Shown in pieces: positions 1-12,065 of a stretch of 64,000 nt of DNA; within the stretch, counting starts at the first letter, position 1; every line of letters starts with the position of its first letter. Source of the stretch: Heterohyrax brucei (taxonomy: Eukaryota; Chordata; Mammalia; Hyracoidea; Procaviidae); NCBI GenBank assembly GCA_028571685.1, contig CM053143.1, positions 55,483,208 through 55,547,207 of the forward strand, written 5' to 3'. A program made the position numbers and the translations under genes. Under the pieces are notes generated by a model that worked only from the letters and a program-made list of their open reading frames with translations, made no database searches and had not been told where the DNA came from.

Positions 1-1675
1 TGTTTTGGTACGCAAGTGTTAAGGAAAAGAAATCCATCTGTCTTAAAGTGCAATTAGAGTGTGGCCACAACATATAAAATGCTTAAGAGAGCTGAGACAT
101 CTAATTTCCCATTGTTTTAATTGCTGGAGCTTTTTACTGACATCAGGGAATAGAAATAAGTTCTGATTTCACCATCCACAGCTCTTTCATCACAGTGACT
201 GCTATTTATTTATTCGAGTAATAACTGAAGGCTTTTATCCCATTGCTCGCTCTGGGTAGTGCGCAGTATGAAACAATAGCCTCAAGTAGCTTTTCAAAGA
301 CTTCTTAAGCTGCCATTAAAAGTTCAAAACCTTGCTCCTGTCTACTACTTCATTTATTTTCTTTATACCTCTCCAAAATTCAAAACTCTTCCTCTATGTT
401 TTCACTCTAAGATGCAAGCTCAGGAAGCAGCTTTTGTCCTCGGGAACCTGAGTGTCTACTTATTACTAAATCTACCTAATTAAATTAAAGGCTCTGCTTC
501 AAATCATTCATTTGTAAACTATTGTGTTTGTCATCTAAGAAATCTTAGGTGTGGGTATGACTGTTATACACCCTTGGTATTACTGATACGAAATGTGTGG
601 CAAAGGTTCAGGTACGGTCAATATCTGAGAAAAGATGCTGATAAACATGAAAGAACCAGGTATCTCTGATTTGAAAAGTTAATCCTTTCTGAGCTTGAAA
701 TTCTTTCACAATATTTACCTTTCCACAGCATTTTGATAAGAATTTTTATAGATCTTTTGTTCCTATTCCATCCTGGAAGAGCTGTGATTTATGTACATTG
801 CACCACAGTCCCAGAGTTAGTCTACAGCAAAAATAAAATGCACAGTAGGCTGGAAGGAACAAGTGATCAAGATGAGATCAACCATCCCATATCTGGGGAA
901 AATATTTCTGCTTTTACAGTATGTATGAGCAGATATTCACATCTGTAACCATTCTTTTGTAGTTAGATCCTTGTATCTGTATGTTATTTTCTCAAAACAT
1001 TTTCTTTTCAAGCAGTCCACTTAGATGTCTGAGATATATGGGCTGAGTTTTGTTTTCATTTCTGTGCAAGAGTATTTGTAATGCAATAATACTTATGAGC
1101 ACTGATTGGCACTGGAAAAAAAAAATACCCACATGTTTAAAGAAAACACACACACAGAAATTGCCATCAAAATGGAAAAACAGCTATTTAAACTCTCGTG
1201 TGTTTTTTTTAATGTATGTGTATATGTATATAAATGCCAACATGTATAAGATGTTATAACTTCTGCATCAAACTGCCTTAAGCATTTAACCTCCTGAGCT
1301 ATAATTCTACCCATAGAAATAGGGCCCTATGGGTATGTGTCTAAATGTGATATGAGGAGAACAAATTCTGAGACCTGTCTTGTGTCTTTTACTTGGTATT
1401 TTATTTGCTTGGTAAAAGATAAAAGAAAAAAGAACCAAAGAAAGTTCTTATTCTGAATGATCTCTCAGATTATACCTAATATGTAATATAAAAAAATCTG
1501 AAAACTCTGGAATTTAACTCTGGTGAACTTGGTGACAGTGGTAATGAAGTGTTATGTCATCTCATGAGTCACTAGCTAATCTACCTGAGTCATTCTTGTT
1601 GAGACTTGAAAAAACAAGGATGATTCTTCCTTATCCTGGTCAGAATTGTTATTTGTCTTTTAGTGACGTTAATGC
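1..1675. other. unique DNA, no gene seen
   Basis: AT-rich single-copy-looking sequence. The open frames are short, without codon bias or family resemblance. I recognised no repeat, RNA gene or convincing exon here. It could be intron or intergenic DNA. Confidence 0.5.
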
Positions 1676-1838
1676 CAAGAAACTCTGATGGCAGAATGTT
1701 TAAGAGCTGCAGCTGCTGCTAATCAAAATGTTGGCAGTTCAAATCCATAGACACCTAGAAACTCCATGGGGAAGTTCTGCTCTGCCCTAAAAGGTCTCTA
1801 TGAGTCAGAATCTACTTGAAGTCAATGAGTTTGGCTTA
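1676..1838 (+). repeat. AfroSINE (tRNA-derived SINE)
   Basis: The copy keeps the order seen in other copies: a tRNA-like head, the box B region (GTTCAAATCC), a body with 'ctccatggggaagttctgctctg', and the near-palindromic 3' part before 'gagtttgg'. It is a diverged, silent copy. Confidence 0.85.
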
Positions 1839-2114
1839 GGCTTCCAGGTTTTAAGAACACTATGAATTTTTAAAAAATAACATGGATATGTAAATAACAC
1901 ACATATACAACTTGGGAACACGGAAATGACAAAATTCTGTTAAAAATTTCTGGCATGGCACACTCAGGAATATACTACTTATGTCTCATGGCATTTCTAA
2001 AAGTGAATTTTGGTCTAATTTACCTCATTCAATAGCCCAAAAATGTTGCTTCAGATCTTAATTATTTAATAAAAGTATAAACTACAATCAAGAGGTTACA
2101 TAATAAGTTAGTAA

Positions 2115-2268
2115 GAGATCCATTGCTGTCAAGTCAATGCTGAATCATAACAACCCTACAGGACAAAGTAGAACTGCCTCATAGCATTTCCAGGACTGGC
2201 TTGTGGATTCAAAGTGCCAACCTTTTGTCTGACAGCTGAGCTCTTAACCACCACACCACCAGGGCTCC
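2115..2268 (-). repeat. AfroSINE
   Basis: Reverse-orientation copy. It starts with the reverse complement of the 3' palindromic region, runs through 'ggacaaagtagaactgcctc', and ends with the reverse complement of the tRNA-like head, 'accaccacaccaccaggg'. Confidence 0.88.
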
Positions 2269-2287
2269 ATTAAGCTGATAAAAAATA

Positions 2288-2448
2288 AATCAAATCCATT
2301 GCCATTGAGTCGATTCCAACTCATAGCAACCCTACATGATAGAGTAGAACTGTTCCATAGAGTTTTCAGGGAACAACTGGCAGATTTGAATTGCCAACCT
2401 TTTGGTTAGCAGATGTAGATTTAACCACTACACCACCGGGGTTTTCCT
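2288..2448 (-). repeat. AfroSINE
   Basis: Second reverse-orientation copy, only about 20 bp from the preceding one. It is complete from the 'aaatccattgccattgagtc' 3' region to the 'accactacaccaccgggg' head. The two neighbours differ at many positions, so they look like separate insertions rather than a recent duplication. Confidence 0.9.
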
Positions 2449-3215
2449 TAAGCTGAGAGTACCCTGGTAACCAGAAAACAAACAATTGAAATAGTGCACT
2501 TGTTTCTATTAAGCTGATAATTACATCCCCTCTGCTTTTGAGTCATCAGTCAGAACCTTGAACCTGCTGATGCTTTTCCGTAAATCATGTGCTATTAGTT
2601 GGAAATACAAAGTGAAACATGTACTGTCATAAAAGACGTCAAGTAGCTATCAGTAGAAATCTCCATTCAGTCTTTATCAACATGATTAACACAGTTGTCT
2701 TTCAACTGTGCGTTTTAATTGGATGAATAAACAAGAAAAACTGATAAACAATTGCTCTTGGTTCAACAGCTGAATGTGCAAAACTTATCAGATCATCTTA
2801 AGCGAAACCATTAAGCAGCATTAGGTCTGCTGTTTTCATAGTCTAGTTAGGTCTTGTTAGTGCTAGTGTTTTAAATCACTGAACATAAGTTATCTTAGTT
2901 GTATTTTCAAACAGAAAAATATTCTTTCTTTTCGTACACCTCACATTTGAATTTTGTGATCTATATACTAGCACCAACCAATTATCAAAAACGTTGTGCA
3001 TATTTTTCAGTTCATAAATCTAAATCTTAGAATCTCTTAGATCATACCAGGAATTAAAAACAGGTCCAACACTGCTGACTTCAATCTGAAAGTCAGTGAC
3101 AGGAGATACAAAACAAGCAACAGAGTGGCAGTGAAAGGGTTCAAAGCTGGAAAGTCATCTATTTGCAAACAGAGAAAGAGGAAAAGGTAACTGCAGAAAA
3201 TGAACTCATAAAAAA
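2449..3215. other. unique DNA, no gene seen
   Basis: AT-rich sequence without recognised repeats, RNA genes or a supported coding frame. The right-hand part may hold undetected 5' sequence of the Tigger-like element that becomes recognisable at about 3220. Confidence 0.45.
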
Positions 3216-3219
3216 GTGC

Positions 3220-4440
3220 ATGTCATGGGCCCAAAGCAAAGTGGCCTGAGTTGGAGAACGACTTGAAAGAATAGGTTATTTTTCAAAAGGAACAAATTCA
3301 AGCTCTTTCCGCTCAAATGAAAGTGAAGTTTCTGGGAAGTGAAAGCAATCCCAGATTTCAAGGCAGGTTTTACCTGGATTTCTAAATTCATGAAGAACAT
3401 ATGTTCTGTGAAAATGGGAGCCCCTGTAGGCCAGCAAATGCCAGATGACTGAAAGCAAAGGATGATTGGCTTCTTGCATTTCATTACCAGAGAAGTCTCT
3501 GGACTCAGTATCTCTGCAATCGATGTAATTAATATGAACAGATTACCAATGTGTTGCAACCTTCCATTCACCAGAACAGTAGTTTCTGTGGGTACAGAAA
3601 ACTGTAGCCATTTCAACCACTGGACTTGGGTGGGCTTGCTTGACTACAATCCTTTATTGCATAGCTACTGTGGTGAAATTAAAGCCAGTGGTGATCTTAA
3701 AATGTCCCATGAAAAATTCCCTACCAGTTGTTCATTGTTATAAGAAGGGATGGATGAACTGTGACGTTACAACATTGCTGGTAGCTAACAGTGCTACAGT
3801 GGTTAAGTGCTATGGCTGATAAGCAAAAAGTTGGCAGTTCAAATCCACAAGGCACTCCTTGGAAACTCTAATGGGGCAGTTCTACTCTGTCTATAGGGTC
3901 ACTATGAGTTAGAATCAACTCAATGGCAAGACTTTCACAAAAGTCTTTTCTAATGTTGGGTATCATGGCTGCTCACAAAGAAAAAAATGTTCAAAATTAA
4001 GTTAATTCAGACGGTGCCACATGTATATAACAGTGATACCTGGTGGCCTTACCTGAAAGTTGCAGCCCTTAAAGACTTTCAACCACTTACTCAAGACTTT
4101 CATGAAAAGAGAGTGGGATGAATGGATACAATCTGTGATTAAAGAGTTCCCACTATCGCGGTAACTGAAATGAGCAATGTTTGCAAAAGGGGGCAAGTGG
4201 CTGGCTTCTACTTGGGGGAAAATAATCCCAGAAACCATCTACAAAAGCTTCAGGAAAACTGGGATTGTGTACCAGCAGAATATCTGTGATGAATACAAAG
4301 ATGCCAAAGGCAGTGACGGTAATGACAGAAGTCATGGAAGAGTGTCTGCTGCTAGCTCTGAGATATTTCAATGATGATAACGATGACGGATCAGACTTTA
4401 AAGGGTTCTGTGAGTTGGGTGTTAGTTCTGATAATAAATG
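3220..4440 (+). pseudogene. Tigger/pogo-type transposase remnant
   Basis: Decayed gene for a pogo-superfamily DNA-transposon transposase (cut-and-paste, DDE nuclease). Conceptual plus-strand fragments in shifting frames follow the family order. A KWPELE motif of the DNA-binding region lies near 3240. A segment with INMNRLP lies near 3525-3550, at the place of the first catalytic block (NMDE in relatives, so the acidic residue is lost). Next come KGWMN near 3745 and IPGGLT followed by LQPL near 4035-4060. The C-terminal part has KREWDEW near 4105-4120 and an acidic tail with GSDFKGF near 4385-4410. Stops and frameshifts interrupt all segments, and an AfroSINE sits inside at about 3786-3935. 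I did not find terminal inverted repeats. Family assignment is from remembered motifs. It is an old, inactive copy. Confidence 0.7.
3786..3935 (+). repeat. AfroSINE inserted in the Tigger remnant
   Basis: The tRNA-like head 'gctacagtggttaagtgcta', box B-like GTTCAAATCC and the body with 'ggggcagttctactctgtc' are clear. The copy separates the middle and C-terminal transposase fragments, so it is younger than the transposon. Confidence 0.88.
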
Positions 4441-4484
4441 AATAATGTAAAATGACTATTTTAATATGAAAGTACAGTTTCACC

Positions 4485-5190
4485 TAAAATCCCATTAATG
4501 TGAAGTTGATTCTGACCCATAGCAACCCTATAGGACAGAGTAGTTGTTAGGTGCCATCCAATTGGTTCCAACTCATAGCAACCCTATGAACAACAGAACA
4601 AAACACTGTTTGGTATTGGGCCACGTTCACAATCATTTTTATGCTTAAGCCCATTGTTGTGGTCACTGTGTCAGCCCAGCTTCTCAGGGGTCTCCCTCTC
4701 TTTTGCTGGCCCTGTACTCTACCAAGCATGATGTCCTTCTTCTGGGACTGATCTTTCCTGACAACATGTCCAAAAGTTTGTAAGACACAGTCCTGCCATC
4801 TTTGCTTCCAAGGAGCACTCTAGTTGAACTTCTTCCAGAATAGGTCTGTTTGTTCTTTAGGCATTCCATGGCGCATTCAACATTCTTCTCCAATGCCGCA
4901 ATTCAAAGGCATCAATCCTTCTGTCTTCTTTGTTCATGGTCCAGCTTTCACATGCATGTGATGCAATTTAAAATACAGTGGCTTGAGTGAGATGCATTTT
5001 AGTCTTTAAGGTGACATCCTTAGTTGTGAATACTTCAAAGAGGTCCTTTGCAGCAGATTTTCCAAGTGCAATGCATCTTCTGATTTCTTCACTGCTGCTT
5101 CCAAGCACAGAGTAGAACAGGTCATAGAGTTTCCAAGGAGTACCTGATTGTTAGCAGCCATAGCTGTTAATGACTATGTCACCGGGGTTT
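4485..5190 (-). repeat. AfroSINE split by an RTE insertion
   Basis: The 3' half of a reverse-orientation AfroSINE lies at about 4485-4543. Its 5' half resumes at about 5107 and ends with 'tcaccggggttttc'. Between them is an RTE fragment. The sequence ACAGAGTAG occurs at both breakpoints (4535-4543 and 5107-5115), so this is a nested insertion and not two partial SINEs. Confidence 0.82.
4544..5106 (-). mobile_element. RTE LINE, 5'-truncated, inside AfroSINE
   Basis: The 3' part of an RTE-clade LINE in reverse orientation. It begins (as read on plus) with 'ttgttaggtgcc', the 3' end of the element, and runs into the region encoding the C-terminus of its reverse transcriptase protein. On the minus strand the fragments QGQQKRGRPLRSWADTV and YSGRSSTRVLLGSKDG match the usual C-terminal region. 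The 9-bp TSD ACAGAGTAG flanks it. Stops and shifts are present, so it is inactive. Confidence 0.85.
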
Positions 5191-5693
5191 TCTGATTTCT
5201 GTTTGTTGATTTCAAGGACATTGCTTATCAAAAATTATTTTCAGTTTAAGATTTATGAAAGTAAGAAAATATAAACAGCATTCTATTCTTATGGTTTTAA
5301 ACCTAAGATCATTTCCTACTGATTCTTAGCTTTTCATGCATTCACTCTCCTTGGTTTCAATATGGAGTCCCATTTCCATCACACACCCATTCAGGTCACC
5401 ACTGGTTGTACTTGGTTTAGAAGAATGTCTAACTTAAATGAAGTTTAGATCAGTTTTATCCTAGTATTCACTGGACAGAGGAAAAGAAAATTGAAGTTGA
5501 AGTCAACAACACGTAAGAAAATGATAAATCACACTTACAGAAATAATGCCAGAGGTGCTGCAAAATTTGTAAAAAAAACAGTGCACAAGTTCTTTGTATA
5601 AAAATACAGTATATTGAATTTTCTTTCCCAAACACATAGTAATTCTTAATTCAGAAACTTAAATACATAAAATAAACCTTTCCTGGGAGTACT
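5191..5693. other. unique DNA, no gene seen
   Basis: AT-rich sequence between repeats. I saw no recognisable repeat, RNA gene or exon. Confidence 0.45.
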
Positions 5694-5860
5694 GTTGGAA
5701 ACCCTGGTGGCACAGTGGTTACGTGTTACAGCTGCTAACCAGAAGGTCGGTGGTTCAAATCTGCCAGGCACTCCTTGCAAACTCTACAGGGCATTTCTAC
5801 TCTGTCTGTAGGGTCACTGTGAGTAAGAGTCTACTCAACAGCAGTGGGTTTTGGGCTTTA
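5694..5860 (+). repeat. AfroSINE with target-site duplication
   Basis: Well-preserved copy from 'gttggaaaccctggtggc' to 'gtgggttttgggcttta'. Box A-like 'tggcacagtgg' and box B-like 'ggttcaaatc' are visible. GGGAGTACT (5685-5693) and GGGAGTATT (5861-5869) form a TSD with one mismatch. Confidence 0.92.
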
Positions 5861-6539
5861 GGGAGTATTATTTGACAATGTGATCACAAGAATCAGAGAA
5901 AACTTTTTAACATTTGTAGAATGTTGCTCCAAATTCTTGATCTAGTCATTTCCTCTCTTTAAAGCGAACATCCTCTAAAAATAATATTTAATTATAGAAA
6001 GAAGGAAACATATTACTGAGTGTCTATTCTGTGCCAGGACTAGTATATATATTGTCTGACTTAATTCTTATAGCCAAGCCAAGCCAAGAGCATTAAAAAG
6101 TAGATATATAATGCTGTTTTATATAGCAAAGAGACCCTATGAGTTAAATCTGTGGTGTATCAATTGTTAGAAAGCAAAGAAGCCAAGACACAAATCATGG
6201 TCTACCTTGTGTCTTTCTATTTTACTTCTGTGATATATACATGTATGAGTTGTTGAGAGGGTTCTGTATAATTATTTTCTTCATGAGTTCCAATAAGAAA
6301 AATACATGGATTGGGTAGTTTTCAAATATAGATTGGATAGGTTTCAGTAGACTAATACAAGAGGAAGGACCTCTCCTAGAACAGATCTGTCTTGAATCAC
6401 CTTCCTAAAGTACATGTTACACATGGTCAAGTTCAGAGTGAGTTCTTGAAGTGGTAGGGGGAAAAATATTCTTCATCTCAATGTACCTGACATAGATTCA
6501 TCTCTTTCTTGCCCTCTACAACCAATTTCTAACCTGTGA

Positions 6540-7170
6540 CACCAGAGCTTTCTTTTCTCTTCTACTTCAAAGAAAAAGAAAATACCAGACAAAAATCTCT
6601 TTCACCTTCCTTCTTCCAGTCCTCCAAGCTTACATCGATGGGCAGCTATCATTTCTTCTTTCATCTATTACAGCGCAAAAGTTGTCCTTCTTGCTTCCTC
6701 CAGACTTCCCTGGGACCACTCTGTATAATATCTTCACTAAGTATATCTAAGTCTATGTCTTAAGTCACCACTCCCTACAACAGAATTTAAAGATGTTTGC
6801 TTTCGTCAATCTAAAACAAATAACCAAAGCCATGTCTTCCTCTAGCTGCTGCCTTAATTCCCTCTTCCACTGGCTACTCAAATTTCATGAAAGTGTCATC
6901 TACACTGTCTCTACTTTTGTTTACCTCAAGTTGAGTCTTGAAACTCTTGAAATTTGATTTCTGTCATGCTGCTCTACTGAAACTGTTCCTGTTAAACATC
7001 ACTCATTATTATTAAATCCAACAAATACATCTCCATTGGCCTTGCTTTGCATGAACTCAGGATGGCGTTTGATGCTATTGATTGCTCCTTTTCTGTGATA
7101 TACTCTTGCCTCGGTTTCCACATTACTGAACACTCCTGATCACCCGCCTAGCTCCTGTGGCTAGGCATCA
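6540..7170 (+). repeat. probable L2 (CR1-type LINE) remnant
   Basis: The stretch around 6975-7100 (actgaaactgttcctgttaa, then 'ggatggcgtttgatgctattg') resembles the L2 reverse-transcriptase region that encodes an AFDTVDH-like motif. The left part is pyrimidine-rich and fits worse. No open frame remains. The call rests on remembered similarity. Confidence 0.45.
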
Positions 7171-7179
7171 AACTTACAT

Positions 7180-8577
7180 CACAAATTTCCTCTGCCTTAT
7201 AACAGGTAATAGACACTGGAAGAGATAGCTACAAAAAGTAGGAAATCATAAAACATTTTGGTTAGGCTTTATACGAAGGGAAAGACATGTGGATATTCTT
7301 AGTTACCCCACTAGGGTTAATAAAATATAGAAAGAAATATCTATAAACAGCTCAATAAAGTAATGGCAAAACAGAGTAAGCTCCTGAGATGCCTATAGAA
7401 TGTTCTGCTAAAACATGTTTCTTTAATTCAAATTAGTTCATACATGATTGATAAATAGGAGAGATAGCACCCATGTAATATAACACTGAATGTCTTTCCT
7501 GCCGACAACGGAGGCTGGAACGGCAGGAGTAGAATTAGGAAAGAAGTCCTCAGTTTGCATCCTATATAGCTAGGAATATTTTTAACTGCATTTCATGATT
7601 ATTAAAAATAAACTTTGGGGCTGAAATGCTGATCTCAAAGCAGAATTCCCACTCCTGGGCTTAGTAAGTTTCTCCCAGCAGGTTGTACTTCCGGCAATGA
7701 GCACAGAACTTCACCTCTAGCTGAGTCCTCTCAGTGGCCCACTCTGTTGTTTATGTGCTAATGTGAAGCTCTGTGGTTGCATCCTTGGGCTTTCCAAGTT
7801 ATTTATTGACATACCAATTACTGTTTGTACTACTGTCTTGATTACAATGTTACATGGATCTTGAGAAGTACTCCCCTAAACCTATTTTCCCCATAAACCC
7901 TCTCATGTTTTAGTGCATGATTTTGCAGAGCACAAATGTTTTCATAAATGCACACTTGAGGACATTGTAAACACATCTTGTAAATTTAACGGGAATTAAA
8001 CATGAAATTCCTGTGCTTAGTAGTCAAGCATATGCTTGGATTTTATGGCTGTGTTTTGTAGAAATTTAGAAAGTTTATAGTTAAACTAAAATTAAATTTT
8101 CTCTGTGGAAAATTTCCTCAAACAAAGCCATTATTACTTGTCTGCTAGGCTCAGAGTATGAACAAAAAGCTGTTTTTTAGTTACATGAGTTAGATGAAGC
8201 AAATCTGATAAGTCTCATCTAGATGACAAAAATAGATGAATGGAATTTAATCAAGAATGCAGAAAGGAATTCATTTTTGGCTGAATCCCAAGCCAAAGAC
8301 ATTTCAGTCTCAAGTGTTTTGTTTTGTTTTTTAAATGTCAGATTAAAGGGAAGGAAAACAGATGGTTGGAATAGAAGTATAAATACAGTCTTAACTACAC
8401 TTTTCTAATATAATCAATGAACACGAAATCTGCACTCAAGTTTAACTCTTGTTGTCCAGTCAAAGAAATGTGTCACAGAATCCTTTCTTTAAAAGACATA
8501 ACCATGAAACTGCTTTCTTTTATAAGAGCCTCTAACAAAATTGCTTATCAGATTTTATATCCACCCTTTTTCCTTCC
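7180..8577. other. unique DNA, no gene seen
   Basis: No recognised repeat, RNA gene or exon. Open frames near 8220-8580 are short and unlike any family known to me. Confidence 0.45.
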
Positions 8578-8724
8578 CAGGAATGCTGATGGCACAGTAT
8601 TAAGAGCTATAGCTTCCAATCAAAAGGTAGACAGTTTGAATCCCCAAGTTGCTCCTTGGCAACGCTGTAGGGCCGTTTTACACTGTCAGAATCATCTCCA
8701 TGAGAATCAGGTTATTTGGCTTTC
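8578..8724 (+). repeat. AfroSINE, diverged
   Basis: The head 'gctgatggcacagtattaag', the middle 'gctccttggcaacgctgtag' and the end 'gttatttggcttt' fit the family. The last third is shortened. Confidence 0.75.
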
Positions 8725-9189
8725 CTTCTTTCCATCTCCCTATACCTAGTATCAACATCCTCAGGTTTGGTCCATCTTGCAAACACTGTTTAGACTCCAA
8801 ACGCTGTTAATACAAATGCATTCACTGACTTTCAGGACTTAGTCTTCTAAAATGTTGCCTACCGTTTGAATTATTCATGGAGCTGAAGAAAATTCCAGAG
8901 GAGAAGTAAATCACTCCTTTTCTTTTTGATTTTTTTCGTCAAGTCTCCATGTCCTAGACTTGTTATCCTGAGATTTAAGAAAGAGAACAAGCATATCATT
9001 TTCTTCACCATTTCTCCCTGCAGCAACTAACATGTTACAGCAACTTGTCAAAAGAGAAAGCAAATGGCTTTTGCGTGTGTATGTGCTGCATACTGCATAA
9101 ACAAGTTGGCCCCATTATTTTGAAGTAAAAGTCTACCACTGCCTGCATTAAGATATTGCCAACAAAGAATTAACTGACTAGGGTAAACC
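8725..9189. other. unique DNA, no gene seen
   Basis: No recognised repeat, RNA gene or exon. Confidence 0.4.
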
Positions 9190-9300
9190 TTGTTGTCAGT
9201 TGTCATCAAATTGGCTCCAACTCTTGACAGCCTTGTATAGAACACAGTGAAATATTGACCAGTCTTGAGCCATCTTCATGATCATTGGAAAGTTTAAGCA
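9190..9300 (-). mobile_element. RTE LINE 3' fragment
   Basis: A short reverse-orientation piece. It starts with 'gttgtcagttgtcatcaaat' and continues with 'gaacacagtgaaatattgac', matching the extreme 3' end of the other RTE copies here. Confidence 0.65.
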
Positions 9301-9340
9301 GCCAAAGTACGAGAACTGATAACCACCTCTAAAGACAATG

Positions 9341-9502
9341 TTGGAAATCTTGGTGGCATAGCTGTTAAATTTTGTGGCTGCCATTTAGAAGCCTAGCCGT
9401 TCAAATTCAGCAAGTGCTCCTTGGAAACTCTATGGGGCAGTTCTATTGTGTCCAATAGTGCATCTATCAGTCAGAATTGACTCAACAGTGATTGTTTTTT
9501 TA
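9341..9502 (+). repeat. AfroSINE, diverged
   Basis: It starts at 'ttggaaatcttggtggcata'. The body 'ggaaactctatggggcagtt' and the 3' end 'cagaattgactcaacagtga' are clear. Confidence 0.85.
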
Positions 9503-9631
9503 ATAGAATGTTAAAATAGTAAAATTCATACCGTCACGGATATAGTTAAATAGTCAGAAATTCTTGAATGAGGAATATCTTATTTGAGAATCTGGTGGAA
9601 TCTTGTAAAATTGCATACTTACATTAATATA

Positions 9632-9796
9632 GAAGACCTAGCCGCTCAGTGGTTAAGAACTCAGCTGCTAACCAAAAGATGTACATTTTAAATGTACCAG
9701 TTGCTCCTTGGAAACTCTATAGGGCAATTATACTGTGTCCTACAGGTCAATACAAGTTTCAACCAACTTGATGGAAATGTATTTGGTTTGGGTTTA
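9632..9796 (+). repeat. AfroSINE, diverged
   Basis: The tRNA-like head with 'ctcagtggttaagaactcag', the body 'ctccttggaaactctatagg' and the T/G-rich tail 'tttggtttgggttt' are present. Confidence 0.87.
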
Positions 9797-9799
9797 ATG

Positions 9800-10503
9800 G
9801 TAACATAACCAAGATAATATTTACCCTATACTTAAAAAGAGGTAAAGGTAATATTTTAAGACTAGTGTGTTTTCAAAGTACTTTATCCTTTTTTCATGAA
9901 TAAATTTAGCTTCTCTCTAAGTATGACCATGATAATAGTGTTCATTTTTTTTTAATCAACTTTTGAGACTCACCATTAAAAAAAAGAAAGCATAGAGTGT
10001 ACATGGAAACAAGGTATAAAACACTTACAATCAGTACTGATCCAGATAATCCAGCATAATATACACAGAGTTAACTTGTACAGAATTCTAACAAATAAAT
10101 CTGTCCCAGTGACGTGATCACAGTATTTAAGCAACTGAATCCCAACTTGTAAGTAAGTAGGATTTAAATCAGTTTTATTTTTCACACACTGCTGCCACTT
10201 CAATTCCTGTGTCCCTTTGTAATGTTTCATTCTTGGAGTTGTTTAGTTTGTGGTTCCTCTCTAAAGTTTCCCAAAGAATTTAAATAATCGTAATCAAATT
10301 CTAACACAGAATAGTACAATATTAACACTTATGCCCTCTAGATATTTTGTGGTGAAAATTGTTCTTCATTTTACAGTTTATAAATTCTTAGCCATGTTAC
10401 CTTCCTGGTATGCTGACTGTCATATTTATTAGACTACATAAACCTTAAGAAGAGACTAAGAACTTTCAGCAAAGTAAAGTTTCAGCTAGCATTAGTTTGT
10501 TAG
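9800..10503. other. unique DNA, no gene seen
   Basis: AT-rich. The minus-strand open frame near 9976-10230 has no recognised family and is probably chance. Confidence 0.4.
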
Positions 10504-12065
10504 TGTTGTCATTGTTGGGTGCCTTTGAGTCAATTCTGCCTCATAGCGACCCTGTGGACAGCAGAAAATGAAATACCGCTTTATCCCACACCATCCTCAC
10601 AATTGTTGCTATGTTTAAGCCCATCGTTGAAGCTACTGTGTCAGTCCATCTTGTTGAGGGTCTGCTCTTTCACTGACCCTCTACCAAGCTTGGTATCTTT
10701 CTCCAAGGACTGATTCCTCCTTGTGACATGCCCACAGTATGTGAGACACAGTCTTGCCATCTTTGCTTCTGAGCAACATTCTGGTTGTACTTTTTCCAGG
10801 ACAGATTTGTTCATTCTTTTGACAGTCCATGGGTATTCACTATTCTTCTCCAACAGCACAATTCAAGGGCTTCAATTCTTCCTCAGTCTTCCTTACTCAC
10901 TGCCCTGTGTCCACATGCATATGAGGTGATTGAAAACACCATGACTTGGGCCAGGTGTGCATTAGTCTTCAAAATGACACATTTACTTTTTAACACTTTA
11001 GGAAGGTCTTTTGCAGCAGGCTTGCTTAATCCAGTGATCTTTTGATTTCTTGATGGCTGCTTCCATGGGTGTTGATTGAGCAACCAAGTAAAATGAAACT
11101 CTTGACCACCTCAATCATTTCTCCACTTATGATGATGTTGCTTACTGGTCCAGTTGTGAGGATTTTTATTTTCTTGATGTTGAGTGTAATCCATACTGAA
11201 GATTGTGGTCCTTAATCTTCGTTACTAAATTCTTCAAGTCCTCTTCACTTTCAGCAAGCAGGATTGTGTCATTTACATAATGCAAGTTCTTAGTGAGTCT
11301 TCCTCCAATCCTGATGCTCCTTTCTTTTTCATATAGTCCATCTTCTCAGATTATTTGCTCCATACAGATTAAATTGGTATAGTGAAATACATAGTGGGTA
11401 CAACCCTAACACAGATTTTCCCTGTCTTTAAACCATGAAGTATCCCCTTGTTCTATTGTAATGACCACCTTTAAATCTACACACAGGTTCCTCAAGAGCA
11501 CAATTAAGTGTCAGGGAGTTTCCATTCTTTTGAATGCTATCCATAATTTGTTACAATACACAATGTCAAATGCCTTAGCATAGTCAATAAAATGCAGATA
11601 AATTTCTTTCTAGTATTTTCTATCATCATCCAAGATCCATCTGATATCACACATTTTATATCCTCTTCTAAATATGGCTTGAATTTCTGACAGTTCCTTG
11701 TCAACGCACTGCTGTATCTGCTTTTAGATGTTCTTTAGCAAAATATTTCTTGTATGGGATGTTAATGATATAGTATAATCGTCTCCGTAATCATCTGGAT
11801 TGTTTTTCTTGGGAATAAGCATAAATATAGATCTCTTCCAGCCCGTTGGCCAGGTATCTATCTTCCAAATTTCTTGGCATAGATAGGTGAGCCTTTCCCG
11901 TACTGAATGCATTTGTTGAAACATCTCAATTGGTATTCCATTCGTTTCCAAAATCTTGTTTCTCATGAGTGATTTCAGTGTAGCTTGTACTTCTTTCTTA
12001 AGTACCATCAGTTCCCAGCCATATATAACTTCCTGCAGTATTGAACATCAACCAGCTGGTTTTAT
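10504..12065 (-). mobile_element. RTE LINE, long 3' portion with RT remnant
   Basis: The longest uninterrupted RTE fragment, in reverse orientation, about 1.55 kb. The 3' end is at 10504 ('gttgtcattgttgggtgcc'). The leftward end of the reading (12065) lies in the N-terminal reverse-transcriptase region. On the minus strand at about 12008-11724 the fragments GIPIEMFQQ, LCQEIWK, WPTGWKRSIF and LIPKKNNP are typical of RTE/BovB-type reverse transcriptase fingers. The downstream palm region is broken by stops. The copy is 5'-truncated and inactive. It ends directly against a second RTE fragment. Confidence 0.88.

Noticed and set aside
3206-3616. 136-codon minus-strand open frame
   Set aside because: Antisense to the Tigger transposase remnant, whose motifs read on the plus strand.
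5696-5760. tRNA gene, suggested by box A- and box B-like sequences
   Set aside because: It is the head of an AfroSINE. The cloverleaf is not complete and the same sequence recurs about thirty times.
6072-6090. Another tail-only mini retroposon (CCAAGCCAAGCCAAG)
   Set aside because: Only the low-complexity tail is present, with no core and no flanking duplication.
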